Of a stretch of DNA of 64,000 nucleotides, positions 47,770-59,481 are shown in pieces (the first letter of the stretch is position 1; the number at the start of each line of letters is the position of its first letter). The stretch is from Viridothelium virens (Eukaryota > Ascomycota > Dothideomycetes > Trypetheliales > Trypetheliaceae), in contig ML991864.1 in NCBI GenBank assembly GCA_010094025.1, positions 18,154 to 82,153 of the forward strand, read 5' to 3'. The notes beneath the pieces were generated by a model that was not told the origin of the DNA, did not search any database, and was given only the letters and a program-made list of their open reading frames with translations. The position numbers were made by a program, and so were the translations under genes.

Positions 47770-50752
47770 ATGGCCGACATTTATTCCCGCTCTTCTTCGC
47801 AGACTTCACCAGGATTACCCTCGAGTCATAAACTTGATCCTGTCAACTTCCTGTCTCCAGGTCCATCACCTTGCCAACCACTTCAGCAATGCTCACCCGC
47901 GTTTGAGCAATCCATTTCAAAGCCTTCAGAGCAGCAGTGGAAGCAGAAGCAGAGACGTCAGACAGCTTGCGCATATTCTGTGCCTTCTAGTGACGTCGCT
48001 CCTGGACCTACGCACTCACTTCAACCCTCCTGCATTCCTATTGACAACAATCACTCCACCAAAACAATACATTCACAAGACGATCTCGAGACCAAGGTTC
48101 GCAATCTTCTTGTTTCCTCAATGAATTCGTCTCCATTAAAAACTAGGGATCCCCCAAATCCCGAGCCAGGAGAAGCCATGGGAACCAAGCCCGCTGAGCA
48201 ACCCTATGTGCCTCCACACATGCGAGGCCGACAATCTACCCAGACACCGCCTTCGACTGAGGACATACCACCTCATATGAGAAAACGAAACGTCCAAGAG
48301 ACATCTGCGCTTAGAGATGTACCGCCTCACATGAAGAAGCGACAAATCACTCAGCCAGCACCTGCGACGCAAGACACACCTTCGACGCAAGACGTACCTT
48401 CGACGCAAGACGTACCTTCGACGCAAGACGCACCTTCGAAAGAAGACGCACCTTCGAAGGAAGACGGATCATCGAAGGAAGAAGCATCGCCTCACATGAG
48501 GAATCGACAAGCCACTCGGTCCACAACTTCGACCAAACATATGCCTCCTCACATGCAAGGTCATGCACAGAATAGTGGTGAAGGGGCCGAGTCTACAAGA
48601 GATACTCTTGAGAGCCGAAGGTCCCCTTTCACGTCAACGTCGGACCGAAATGTTCTCGAAACGAATCTTGGTCTATCTTCAAACAGTGCTTTTCCTAGTA
48701 GCCCTGCTAATGATTGGGATCTGGCTCTGCCTTACCCGACCAAAAAGTCATACCCTGTGGTTAAGATTCCAGAGTTTCAACTACCTCGTGACATTAAAGT
48801 CTCGAATGGAAATCTAGTTCGTGAAGTATCGCAGCAAAATCCAACCCATCAGCAACAGGAAGGCCTGAGGGGCGATATTATCAGTTCCATAAAACAGTAA
48901 GCACCATTTCGGCTCAGGTTCTGCTACCCGTACTCATCCCACCACAGGTCTATCGAAAGATCCCTGTCCAAAGACGACCATAGCCCCTTGTCGCAAAAAG
49001 AGAGCAGTAGTAATGACCCACAGTCTCCAAATGCCCAAGTTTACCCACTCATGAAAAACTCCCCTCCAGGACCGGCGCAACCGGTAGTAAAGCTTCCCAA
49101 GCGCTTATCTATAGCCACACAACACTCTCCTGCTCCGATGGAGAAGATTTCTGAAGAGCCCAAGCAACCTCCACGTGAACCTCGGGCAATGCGTGCCCCA
49201 CCGAAGAAAAAGGAGTCACCTTGGGTCAAGAATAGAGATCTCAAGCCTCGAGTGTCCCCACCGGACAGCAATGCTTGGGGCAGTGGTGATGAAGATGAGA
49301 ATGATGATCGCGTGGCTAGTGTCATCGCCGATAATGGGTGGGGCGACGTAAAGCGCCCAGATCAGGACTGCGGTTATCAACTTCAAGATTGGGATGGCAA
49401 TTGGGCGCCTGCCCCTGTTGACTGGGAAGATCGCGGCTGCTGGACCGACCAGGCTTGGGGTAAGCACATTCACGATTGGCTCGAAGACTCCGCATTAGTT
49501 CCGCAGGACAAGATCGACACGACGGCCGCGGGCTTTTCCACCCAGAATCCTGGCGATGTGGTACCAAAGTCTTGGGTGAGTCAAGGCACCTGTCGTATAT
49601 GATGGGAGTACCTGCACACAGACCGTACTCATTGTTGTGCAGATTCCGGAACACATTGATGGCATACCAGTTTACGCCTGGTGGACAGTTCATCTCAAGA
49701 GCCCCTTGTATGATGGTCCACCAGATGTGAAGCCATGGTGGAACATGTACCAATCCGGGAATTCTCAAGTGCTCTGGCCCGTTGAGCAGCCCATGACAAA
49801 AGCCCCGGATGAAAAGGAAGAGAACAGGGACACATCTAAGAAGCGACACAAAGGCGCCACCAGTGAGTCTGTTTCGCAAAAGTATCAGAAGAAAATCGCC
49901 CTCAAGAAAGCGGAGTTAAATTGGGCACGAGAGCAAACTACAAAGGCAGCAGAAGAACTTCGAAGGATTGAAGAAGAAAAGAACCGTAATCCCAAGCCGT
50001 TCTATCTTCGACCCCTCCGCAGGTTCGACTTTCCTAGAATCAGAAATATTTTAAATCACCATGTCCGGCACTCTACCCATTGCTCGGAGATCGTGACATT
50101 CACGTGGGATGATTTGTGCCAGAAAATCAACGGCATTCGTGATGCACGCCTTCCCTTCATTGTTGCCGTTGAGCGACCCCCGGGGGTAGGTCGGCGGCCA
50201 TACCGTGAGTCAACCGGCGCTCCAGACGATACAGTTCTGGGATTTGCATGCGCCAAGGACTTTGCTGGAATGACCGGCGTCTCCCGCTACACTCACATTG
50301 TAGAGATATTCGTGGATCCAGAGTACTACCGGAAGCAAGTGGGGACAGCTTTAATGGATCAGATGGTTGTGTTACTCAGCCACCCTCACTTTAGATGTAG
50401 TCCCCAGACGGACTACGAGTTCTTCTCTGAAGGACTCCCGTATGATGAGGCGAGCCAGCGTCTCTGCTGTAACGTGGTTCTCCAAATACCATACGCGGAG
50501 CCTGAGGACGAAGACATCGAGTGGATATCGAAATGGCTTGCCAAGTGGGATTTCACACGGGTTGGGAGTTATGAGAACATTGGTTCAAAATTGGGATACA
50601 GGTCAGTGTGATAAAATCGGCAGATCGGTTCTGCCTTTTAGTTAACCTGTGATCACGACAGAATGAATCTGGCTCTATTTCAAAAGGTGACGCCTGTAGA
50701 TTCTCTCCTACTAGAGCCGGCGGGTCGCCCACTTCGTCATGTCAATGCCTGA
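47770..50752 (+). CDS. GNAT-family acetyltransferase with long repeat-rich N-terminus
   Basis: Exons 47770-48896, 48948-49575, 49643-50601 and 50662-50752 (introns 51, 67 and 60 bp) encode 934 residues. The first 500 are low complexity and contain PPHMR-type motifs (YVPPHMRGR at 146, IPPHMRKR, VPPHMKKR, SPHMRNR, MPPHMQGH) and an 18 bp coding repeat. A Trp-rich segment (NGWGDV, WDGNWAPAPVDWEDR) precedes a conserved region starting IPEHIDGIPVYAWW, a Lys/Glu coiled coil, and a GNAT domain from about 680 (FYLRPLRRFDFPRI) with acetyl-CoA motif A IFVDPEYYRKQVGTALMDQM near 805. The last exon adds MNLALFQKV to GYR, completing the GNAT fold. Substrate unknown. Confidence 0.88.
48365..48486 (+). repeat. 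18 bp coding minisatellite
   Basis: About seven copies of an 18 bp unit (CCTTCGACGCAAGACGTA and variants) encoding P-S-T-Q-D-V/A, drifting to P-S-K-E-D at the right end. Confidence 0.85.
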
Positions 50753-51281
50753 AGCAGTCTTGTGGAATACACCGGGAAGCGGAAGTCACCACACGGCGGA
50801 GGTGATCTTGATGCCACGAATTTCTTTACTGGACTAGCATTTTATTGGGAGGAAGGAACTTATGCGTAAACGACGCGACTCAGATTGGCCTTCCGGCCTA
50901 CTTCTCCCTCTCGTGTTCTCTCATTCTATACTTTCTTCAAAGCCCCCCCTTTTTCGATTTTCCGGTTTCCAAACATACAATGAACCACTCCCCTACCATT
51001 TCGTCAACAATGCAAGTTCACTAATCTACGACGATGAATAGGAGGGAGTACGGGAGAAACACTGAAATTTCTGGCAGGCGATGCGGTCTATGAATTATGC
51101 TTAACAAAGTAGTTTTAATTCATTCTTATCTCCTACTTCTTATTCATGCGAGAACTTGCGAAAATGGTACCCGTTCCACAATTAACCACAAGTTTTAGAT
51201 GGGAACAACATATCGTACATATGACATTTCGTTCCTTTGCGGCATCAATTCGCCACAGGACGTATCTGATTTTCTTTCATA
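50753..51281. other. Convergent 3' intergenic region
   Basis: Tail-to-tail region between the GNAT and NTF2-like genes. AT-rich, no gene seen. Confidence 0.55.
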
Positions 51282-52106
51282 CTACCAATCTTTTCTTGGT
51301 GCCCCTCCCTCCTCTTCCCCAGAGCCGTGTTTCCGAACATGCTCCTTCCCTGCACCCTTATCCGCCTCAAACGCCTTCACCTCCTCACCATCCATATGCT
51401 TCACCACCTCATCCGCCTGCCACTTCTTAAAAGAGAAGCCAAGCCCTGTATGGCTATAATCCTTCTCATTCGCCTGATCCTTATGGTACTTAATCTGCAT
51501 AAAGTCCGCATCCACCGTCGCAGGATCCAAACTCAAGCTCACCAACGCATTGATCACCGCCGTCTTCGGAATCCCCTTAAACGTCCAGCTCTGCTCGTTC
51601 TTGAATTGAATCACCTCCCGATCCGACCGCACCACCTCGTACCCCAGGTTCTTACTATCCGTAAACAGCTTCGGCAAAGCAAACCACTGCCCCGCCATCT
51701 TGTACCGGTCGTTCGCGTACACGAACTGGTCGTCGTACACGCAGTCTAACGTGTACCGCTTCACCTTCTCGATCGTCGGCTTGCACGAGTACAAGTCCAG
51801 GATGTCGTCCACCAGACGCTGTCGTGCGGGAGATAGTGGCAGCGATTTCGATGGGTCTGGCTTGTAGTCCGGCGAAGTGGAAGATTGGCGGGGCTCGAAG
51901 TTTTCGCCGGGGAGGGAGGAGTCGGTGGGCATGGATTTGTTGGCCATGTTCGCGGAAGAGCTGGATGGGGATGTGGAACACGAGTAGGGCTGGTCGACGG
52001 CGCGGAGGCGGGAGGTAAAGGTCTGCTGGGGATGAAGAATTGAGGACTTGGTGAAAGCTCTGGAGAGGTTGGAATGCAGTAGATGCGAGCGGGTTTGCTG
52101 GATCAT
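51282..52106 (-). CDS. NTF2-like fold fungal protein, possibly mitochondrial
   Basis: Single exon, 274 residues from the ATG at 52106. The core (ARQRLVDDILDLYSCKPT, YTLDCVYDDQFVYANDRYKM, AGQWFALPKLF, then beta strands to HTGLGFSFKKWQADEVV) looks like a SnoaL/NTF2-like domain; function unknown. Starts at 52190 and 52145 are in frame, but a TATA box at 52168-52174 on the same strand makes both unlikely. The chosen start gives an Arg/Ser-rich, acid-free N-terminus (MIQQTRSHLLHSNLSRAFTK) resembling a mitochondrial presequence. A start at 51947 would remove it. Confidence 0.7.
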   Translation of the reverse strand: MIQQTRSHLLHSNLSRAFTKSSILHPQQTFTSRLRAVDQPYSCSTSPSSSSANMANKSMPTDSSLPGENFEPRQSSTSPDYKPDPSKSLPLSPARQRLVDDILDLYSCKPTIEKVKRYTLDCVYDDQFVYANDRYKMAGQWFALPKLFTDSKNLGYEVVRSDREVIQFKNEQSWTFKGIPKTAVINALVSLSLDPATVDADFMQIKYHKDQANEKDYSHTGLGFSFKKWQADEVVKHMDGEEVKAFEADKGAGKEHVRKHGSGEEEGGAPRKDW

Positions 52107-52906
52107 AGGTTTGGGGTTCTGTCCGGCCTTGGAGGTCGGATCCATGTCGACCGCCAATCTTTGTTTATTATATAGGTATTTTTCTGGCACAGTCTGGTTA
52201 GCTCAAGCGCCGTTGACGTCGTAGACTCTGCAGTGAGCATCAAATATGGTGAGCTCATCGTGACGGAGGCCGAGCTGATGACAGCGACGCATTGTTGTTG
52301 GCGCCACGAGGCGGGATCGGTGGGATGGGAATCACCGAATTGCCCATCTCCGTGCGAGAATCCGATGTTAGGTAGAATCGAGACCCTGATGACGCATCGC
52401 GGGCAGATCATCGCAGATCTTCCCGCTCAGTCTTGGCAGTCAGCAGTCAAACAGCACACCAGCAATAGATCACAAGATAGTCTCGACATTCTTTATAATC
52501 AGGTAGGCAACAGACTCTGCAAGTAGGTCTCGCTACGCAGATGTCTTCAAGATATGGGTATCAATGCTCATCTCATTTGTTGTTGTGTTAAGAACCTAGC
52601 TACAGAGTCATCGCAATGACCACGAAGCAAACGCCTCCTAATGCTCCCCCTGTCATGTTTCCTTCCCCAGGCGAACGGCCGCAGCCGTCGCGTTAGCCCC
52701 GTATGCTTTTCATTGCCAAGCTATCCGTCATAAGAGGCCGACAGAAGAAAAGAATAAAGCGAAAATAAACGCCGACGGCTATGCGTCGGTCATGTGACAA
52801 CGAGTGTCAAGAATGTACATGAGAATGCTTCAGAACCCTCGAAAGGCCATAGTCATATGCTAGGCGTGGTATCAAAGTCTAAGCGAGTGAACTCTAATGC
52901 AACCAT
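52107..52906. other. Intergenic with TATA box
   Basis: Minus-strand TATATAA at 52168-52174 in front of the NTF2-like gene; the rest is 3' flank of the GH55 gene with nothing recognised. Confidence 0.5.
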
Positions 52907-55546
52907 TTAAGCAGTAACGGTCGTGGTGGCTGTCACCATGATAGTTGTGTATTTGACGTCAGTGGCGACGTAGGCAGGAGAAGATGGTGCTGGAGAGGCG
53001 TCAGCAGCAGCTGAAGACACGGCTGAACCAGCGGATGACTGGACACCTGGTGCAGAGGCAATAGGAGACGATGCAGCAGCTGAAGATGCGGCAGCAGAGG
53101 ATGCGGCAGAAGAGGACACTACCGGGGCTGCAGAGGAAGACCCAGACGATTCAGTAGAGTTGTTTGGTCCATTGCTACTGGAGCCATCAGTCCATTGAAG
53201 AACAACAGCGGGGAAAACACCACGGTTGTCAGCGTCCTTGGCATCATCAGTGGCACCATCGTTCTCGGTGACCATGTTGACAGAGGCCTTGGTACTGAGA
53301 GCGAAGAGGTGGACATCGCTGCTACCGTCAACCGCAACCATGTTCTTCTGGCAATCCTGAGGGTTGTCGTTAAGACAGTCTTGACCGTAGTTGTTGAAGA
53401 AGCTGTAGAGACCCGCACTGTAAACAAAGACTGAGGAGCTGTTGACGACGCGAAGACCCCAGGAGTCGCAAGTAGTGTCATCGGCTTGGCAGTTGAAAAC
53501 GGGATCACTGGGAAGGGAGCCGCTGATGCCCTGAGGAGCGACTGGATTGGGTTGAAAGTAGGGAGTCTCGGACTGAATCATTCCCATCCAGATGTTCTGA
53601 GCACCGCTGAGTTGGTAATTGTAGAGAACAGAGTGTTCTGATGCAGTTCCGTACAACCAACTGGGACCAGGAGATTCGATGAGAACACCACGACCAGTGT
53701 AAATGTCGATTTGAGGAGATCCACCAGTGTCGAGAGAGTGGTCAGCAGTCCACCACCAAGAGTTCTCAAAGTAAGCACCAGATGCGCTGGAAGTGATGTG
53801 CAGCATAGTGAAGACACCTTGGCATTCAGTCTTGTAGTCTTGGGACTTTTCGGCAAAGGTAACGTTCTCATTGTGGTAACAGTTCATACCTTGGTTGGTA
53901 CCATTGTAGCCACCGACGCGAGCGTGAACGTCCCACACACCTGATGCACCTTGGGCAGATTGAAGGTTCCACTCAAGAAGAACAGCGCCAGGTGCTGGTC
54001 CGATGTTGCCGAACACCAGGTCACTCATTTCAACGGCACCAGTATCGCCAGGCTGACCGACTTGGAAGAGAGGTTTGGGATTGGTTGGATCTCCAAAGCC
54101 GCTACCGTTGGCAGCGATGACGGGCCAGATTTCACCAGTGATCTTGACATTCTTCGGCACCTTGATGGTGTCCGTAACCCTGTAGAGCCCATGGTCAAAG
54201 TAAACGATCTGGCCGTCCTCAATTTTGTCGAACACGTTTTGGATGGCCTGGGTGTCGTCGGTTACACCATCACCAGCGGCACCTGAGCTAATGACAGAGA
54301 CGAAGCTAGACGATGTGACAGTTTCATACTGAGGCTTGGATCGTTCAAAGACCTTGTTGCCGGCCATCAGGCTTGAAGCCTTGGAGGGGGCAGACATGGC
54401 AGCCTGAACGCGAGAACCCGAGCTACCTGTGTAGGAAGTACCTTGACCCCAAGACTGGATGACCGTGTTACCCGGAAGGATCTGGTTACCAGTATCGCCC
54501 TGAACAGCAGTGGGAACATTTTGTGACATGTCCACATTTTCAATGTAGAGAGTGCCCCCATTGACCGGAACACTTTCGGGATTGATGCTGAACGAGGTGT
54601 TGACACCAACTGGGGTGTTGCTAATTTGGCTGTCCAAGAAGACGAGCGAGCCAACGGATTGGTTGGCAGGTCCCGTAGCAATGTCAACACCAACCTTGCA
54701 GTTATTAATAGAGGCAGATTTCAAGGTCCAGCCCCAGTTCCAGTTCATGAAGAAAGCGGTGTTGCAGCCATTGAAGACGAGATTGCGAGTGGTGAATTGC
54801 TGGTTGCCGAGCCAAGCACCAAAACCGCCGCCATTGAAGGTGAGGTCACCGAAGAAGCCTCCTGAGCCATTGTCCATGAAAATGCCCTTCTGTGCATTGG
54901 CGGAAGAAGTGTCCTTGTTCATATTGAACGTGACGTTCTGGATGGATGTTGCCTGAGCAACTTGCCAGTGAATACCAGCACCCTGTGTACTTGGTAGAGC
55001 AGTAATGTCGATGACAAAGTTACGGACTTGGCGGTAGAAGTTATTTTGGTTGATCCACCAGTTGGCGCCGGTGTCATCGTACGGGTCGGAGTCAATGACA
55101 GCAATGCCAGCGAACGATGAGGAGGCGAGAAGCGTGGGCGGGTTGATGGCATCTCCAATAAATTGCGTGAAGTAGTTCTGAATGATCGGCTTGCTCACGA
55201 GATATTTGCCAGGAGGGAAATAGATGATGGCCGGTGCCTTTGTAGAAGAATCACAGCCGTGAGCGCATGTGCCACCAGCGGAGATTGCCAGATTGATCGC
55301 ATTCGTATCGTCGGTTGTGCCATCGCCAGCCGCGCCGTACGGAGCATCCTTGACATTGCGGAAAATTGGGCCAAAACCAGTGTTGTTAAACACTTTTCCG
55401 TTACGGGCAATATCGGCCACCCAGTAGCTGGAGGACTGACGGGTATCGAGTTGCTGGGTCTCTGGAATGCTTGCTGGAGCTGCGCTTACAAGCATCGCCG
55501 GAGCTGCAAGAAGCAGAAGCCGCATAGCGGCGGAGAAAGAGAACAT
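52907..55546 (-). CDS. GH55 exo-beta-1,3-glucanase, secreted
   Basis: Single exon, 879 residues from the ATG at 55546, which begins a signal peptide (MFSFSAAMRLLLLAAPAMLV). Two right-handed beta-helix domains each start with the pectate-lyase-type motif: GAAGDGTTDDTNAI near residue 71 and GAAGDGVTDDTQAI near 418. The linker and conserved blocks (YFPPGKYLVS, FFMNWNWGW, VYFDHGLYRV, NSWWWTADHSLD, WLYGTASEHSVLYNY) are those of GH55. It cleaves beta-1,3-glucan outside the cell, in wall remodelling or nutrition. A Ser/Ala/Pro-rich tail (from about 800) ends YTTIMVTATTTVTA with no GPI signal. In-frame sequence upstream of 55546 lacks secretion features. Confidence 0.95.
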   Translation of the reverse strand: MFSFSAAMRLLLLAAPAMLVSAAPASIPETQQLDTRQSSSYWVADIARNGKVFNNTGFGPIFRNVKDAPYGAAGDGTTDDTNAINLAISAGGTCAHGCDSSTKAPAIIYFPPGKYLVSKPIIQNYFTQFIGDAINPPTLLASSSFAGIAVIDSDPYDDTGANWWINQNNFYRQVRNFVIDITALPSTQGAGIHWQVAQATSIQNVTFNMNKDTSSANAQKGIFMDNGSGGFFGDLTFNGGGFGAWLGNQQFTTRNLVFNGCNTAFFMNWNWGWTLKSASINNCKVGVDIATGPANQSVGSLVFLDSQISNTPVGVNTSFSINPESVPVNGGTLYIENVDMSQNVPTAVQGDTGNQILPGNTVIQSWGQGTSYTGSSGSRVQAAMSAPSKASSLMAGNKVFERSKPQYETVTSSSFVSVISSGAAGDGVTDDTQAIQNVFDKIEDGQIVYFDHGLYRVTDTIKVPKNVKITGEIWPVIAANGSGFGDPTNPKPLFQVGQPGDTGAVEMSDLVFGNIGPAPGAVLLEWNLQSAQGASGVWDVHARVGGYNGTNQGMNCYHNENVTFAEKSQDYKTECQGVFTMLHITSSASGAYFENSWWWTADHSLDTGGSPQIDIYTGRGVLIESPGPSWLYGTASEHSVLYNYQLSGAQNIWMGMIQSETPYFQPNPVAPQGISGSLPSDPVFNCQADDTTCDSWGLRVVNSSSVFVYSAGLYSFFNNYGQDCLNDNPQDCQKNMVAVDGSSDVHLFALSTKASVNMVTENDGATDDAKDADNRGVFPAVVLQWTDGSSSNGPNNSTESSGSSSAAPVVSSSAASSAAASSAAASSPIASAPGVQSSAGSAVSSAAADASPAPSSPAYVATDVKYTTIMVTATTTVTA

Positions 55547-57606
55547 GTTGAAGGTTGTCCTGCCGGAGGAAAAAAAGTTGATGAAGTCGATAATGAATGG
55601 TCTGGGTGGGAAACGATCGGTCAGTGTTGTGCCACTAAAATGATTGTTTGGTTTGATTTGATGATGTGAAATATCGTGCGAGACAGGCTCAGCACCACCA
55701 CTTAAGGTCAGGGACGGACAATAGAGGGACAAGTGAACAAAGAGTTGTGAATCAGAACGTGATTGTGAGTGAGCCGAGAGAATGAAGGCTCAGGTCCAGC
55801 AGTCAAGGACTGAGATAATGAATGAAGGAGAGGAAAATGTGGGAGAAGGCAAAAGAGTGGAAGCCAGACCACGATGGGGGCAGAAGCAGTGAAGTAGTGA
55901 ATTTGAACGAAGGGGTAGAGGGGCAAAGAGAAGGCGTAGCAGTCCCCTAGGCGGGGATTAGAGTGATTTGGCAGGGAGCGTGAGTGGGCACCAGGCGCTA
56001 GCGAGAAACATGAAGAGAACGTTACATACCTGATTGGTGAATGGTGTTTTGTTTGCGGCCCGGCCGTTTCAAGGTCAACCTGGTCAGTCCCAGAGTGAGC
56101 AGCGTGAGCAGAGTGAGCTCCGTCTCGTTGACCACCCGAAAATGCTGCAATCCACGGCCATAGCCATCTTGATATACTTTGCCATTTGACGCCACCGCGT
56201 CCTCACGTCTCATTGCTTGTGCGTCTTATTGAGCCTAATTCTTTGTTGCAGGTCATTCTCCGCCGCCTCATGATGAGTGGTATGCAACCCAGGCTCGCGC
56301 AAGCGCATGTGTTCGCCGAGCATTGTCATCCTGCCACACGCAGCCGCGTCTCTGGAGAATGCGACGCTGGCTAGGCACGCACCCCGGCAACTCCAGGGCC
56401 AAGTCAGGAGATCGAGCAGCACACGCCAGGGACAGGCTCGCAACGCTCCACCCTCCTTGCGCTCTTTGGGGTACTTTCAAAAACTGCAGAGGAAAAGCCG
56501 CGGCAAGGTCAGAAGCTCCTTCGCTGCAAGGGATGGATGGGATGGCATTGGATGTCGTCAGGTGAAAGAGTGGGCGACCCCGACGAATCGAACGCCACAG
56601 CCGGCCCCGCGCCAGATCGACCTGCCCACTGGAGCTTGGAGACGCCGGTGCCCCTGTCTTGAAACCAGTCGCTCCGCTATAGCGTGTCTCGATGACCGGC
56701 GAAGGCATCTCTGTCGCTGCTCTGACTGGCTGCGCGCCTACCGCACCATCTTTGTCCTCATCACCCCGTTATGTCCTACCACTGGGGAATTTCCCTGTCA
56801 CCTCGCCGTGGACCCTTCTGTATGCTCTGTATCCAACCGGCCCGCCTCGACTGCGGTCTAGTCGGCCGAAACGAGCCGAAATTGTTCTCAATGTTGGACT
56901 GAGGAGATACCAGAGAGGTGAGACTTTGGAGAACGAGTAACCAACTACGAACTGTTACACCTCACCCGGTAGATCGCGAGCTCTCCGTGCTCACCGAGTT
57001 GGTATTTGATTAAATTGCTCTATCCGGCCCGCGAAACAGCGCCACTTAAGGCAGCACGAAGAACATGCGCCTCCTCAGCTTCCGCAAGGCCATTATTCGT
57101 CCTCTCGCCCGACACATAGCCACTCTACTCTCTGTCGGTCGTCCCGCGGTGAAGAAACTATCCTTAGAGAGGAGGGCGGGACACTGTTCTGCAGGTGGCG
57201 TGAGCTATCGCAGCTGTAAGATGGAGACCTTCTTCTTTTGCCTAAAAATTCTTCTCCGCTCACTGCTTCATTCGTGAGCAAATCTCCGTGAGTGGACGGT
57301 CGCCTAGGTAGGTAGTACAGAGAATGCGTTGTCAGCGCAAAGCTCGAGCCCGACGACCGTGATGGATCGATCCAAACCCTGGCGATCACACGCATAAAGA
57401 GAATCAACCATCCACTTGAATTCTACCATCGACCTATCCTACAGACGCCGTCAGCAATTCCAAAATTCGACATGTGCAGCCGGCGCCTGATCTTCGTCGA
57501 CCCCAGACTAACGACTGGCCGCCTCGGAGATAAACGCAATACGTAATTGTATAAAGATCGACAGTGCCGAAGCCATTCCCGCACTAGTCAGCGGTAGTTG
57601 ATTCTT
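55547..57606. other. Long intergenic region, nothing recognised
   Basis: 2 kb holding the GH55 promoter and the 3' flank of the aminotransferase gene. GC-rich part at 56.2-56.9 kb gives overlapping frames on both strands with low-complexity translations; none supported. Confidence 0.55.
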
Positions 57607-59481
57607 CTACCAGAACTTCTCCACACTTTCCCTATTTTGACTGCTCTCCGTTTTGTGTTGCAAGCCTTTCTGGGGAGCTTCCTTTAGCAACTCCTGAATC
57701 ACCTTCCCTAGTCTCATCACACCTTCACTGAGCTGGTCTTCATCCTCCCACGCAAAGCATAATCTAATTTGCCGCTGGAACCGATTGACTTCACTCTCAT
57801 CACCTGGTATTTGGAACATCTCCCCTGGAGCCACTACTACGTTTTGATCAATCTTCGCCCGTTGCACAACGTCAGTGCTTAGAAGATGTCCTGGAAGGGA
57901 AATCCAGATAAAATAGCCACCAGCCACTTGTCGCTCTGACTGAGGCATCGTAGCTCCCAAAGGTAACAAATACTTCTCAATCGCTGATACCATCTTGAAG
58001 AACCTTCTAGCGTATGCTGGCTGCAAGACAGAGAGCACATGATTTTGCAGGTCACCAGTTTCGAGCAGATCTGCCATGAACGTTGAGACAAGCTGTGATG
58101 GTGCGCCGCCAGACTTGGTAGTGCCTCTAGTATCGTTGATGAGCTCATCGGTCTCAGATGCGTAGAGAAAAGTGTGCTGCTCACGTCTCGGCAATGCCAA
58201 ATGCAAACTTTTCTGTTCCTTCAATCCATCCGCACCGCAAGCCAGGCCCGCCAATCTTGGTGAATGATCCATTGCTAACCACGTTACCAAACCCGTCGGC
58301 TCCCGCTCTTTCAGTCCCACCATCTATTGTACGATCCAGGTCTACTGGCCTGGGGAGAGATGCTTTGTCCGTCCCTCCTTGTTGCTTTTCCATCTGTTTC
58401 TCATTGGTAGGGAACGATAGGAAGTCATACACATCATCGCAGACCACCAAAGCATCAAAGTCCCTCGCGCAGCGCACTAGTTCTTTCCGGCGCTTGAGCG
58501 ATGTTGTTCTTGATGAAGGATTTGCAAAGGTTGGTACGCAATAAATTATGTGCTTGTAGATCTTAGCCCATGGCCTGGAAGGCTTTACTCCCTATTCACG
58601 CGGGTCAGCGTGGATTCTAAAGTGGATCGATCAAGATAGTAATGCAACTGAAATACTAGGAGTGATCCATGAATCGACTGAATAATAAGACGGCATGCGC
58701 TCTTAAGATGTGCCGGATTACTACGTCTGCCATGAAGTATCAAGAATTTCCCAACAAGACTACGAGTGATCGTGTTTGGCCGTGTTCGCCGCCATCTTAC
58801 AGTACATTTAGATATTTTGTCAGGGGTCTTGCAATCTATCTCCATCACGATCGCATGATACGATTGCCTTGGTACACCAGGCCTGGCAATGAGAGATCTT
58901 CTCGCGAAGCGTTTTGCCATTGCGATGACACCTACCGGCGTATGATCACCCTCTTTCTGCGCCCTCTTCTCACACTCCTCTATGTGTCTCCGTAGGCTCT
59001 CCACATCTACGCCTTCGTCATCCTCTGGCACGGCTACCATCTTCTGTCTGTCTCCAAAATTTGCAAACCCCGCATCCTCAAAGATACGGAAGCTCAGAAA
59101 GTATGCCGGCGCCACCAGCCAGATCTTCCTCGTCCACTCTGGATCTGAATAGACGCTCAAGATATTCCCCAAGCTCTGTGACGCCCCACCCGTGATGGCG
59201 ATTCGCTTGTATGAGATCTTGCTTCCGCCGCCGGCGGGTCCATAGAAGGACGTCAACCATTCGGCAAGGGCGCGGCGGAGGGGCTCGTGGCCTGGATCCG
59301 GCCCGTAGGCGAAGGCGGAATTGGCAATGTCGGGGTTGGCGAGGGTGGCGGCGGTGGCGCGTTGGAGGAGGGGGATAGGGAAGAGGGACGGTGCTGGCCA
59401 GCCGCGCACCAGATTGATCAGTCGCGATGGCGGCGCCGCGTCTTGGCTGGTCAGCGGAGATGGCACTACTGAATCTGGCAT
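57607..59481 (-). CDS. PLP-dependent aminotransferase, class I/II
   Basis: Exons 59481-58936, 58591-58185 and 58126-57607 (introns 344 and 58 bp) encode 490 residues. The N-terminal part has NLVRGWPAPSLFP, YGPDPGHEPLRRALAEWL and the cofactor-binding TGGASQSLGNIL. The long intron joins GDHTP to GVKPSRPWAKIYKHIIYCVP, followed by ALVVCDDVYDFL and the PLP lysine in GSFTKIGGPGLRCGW near 294. The second splice gives AETGTTKSGGAPSQLVSTF. C-terminal GGYFIWISLPG and RLCFAWED complete the fold. It belongs to the fungal fold-type I group related to aromatic/2-aminoadipate aminotransferases; the exact substrate cannot be read from the sequence. If the long intron is kept, a stop follows and the product is truncated before the lysine. 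Confidence 0.9.

Noticed and set aside
48365-48486. CRISPR-like short repeats
   Set aside because: The 18 bp units are contiguous without spacers and encode an in-frame peptide repeat in a eukaryotic gene.
58669-58995. Plus-strand 108-codon frame
   Set aside because: Lies antisense to the long aminotransferase intron and the end of its first exon; no motifs.
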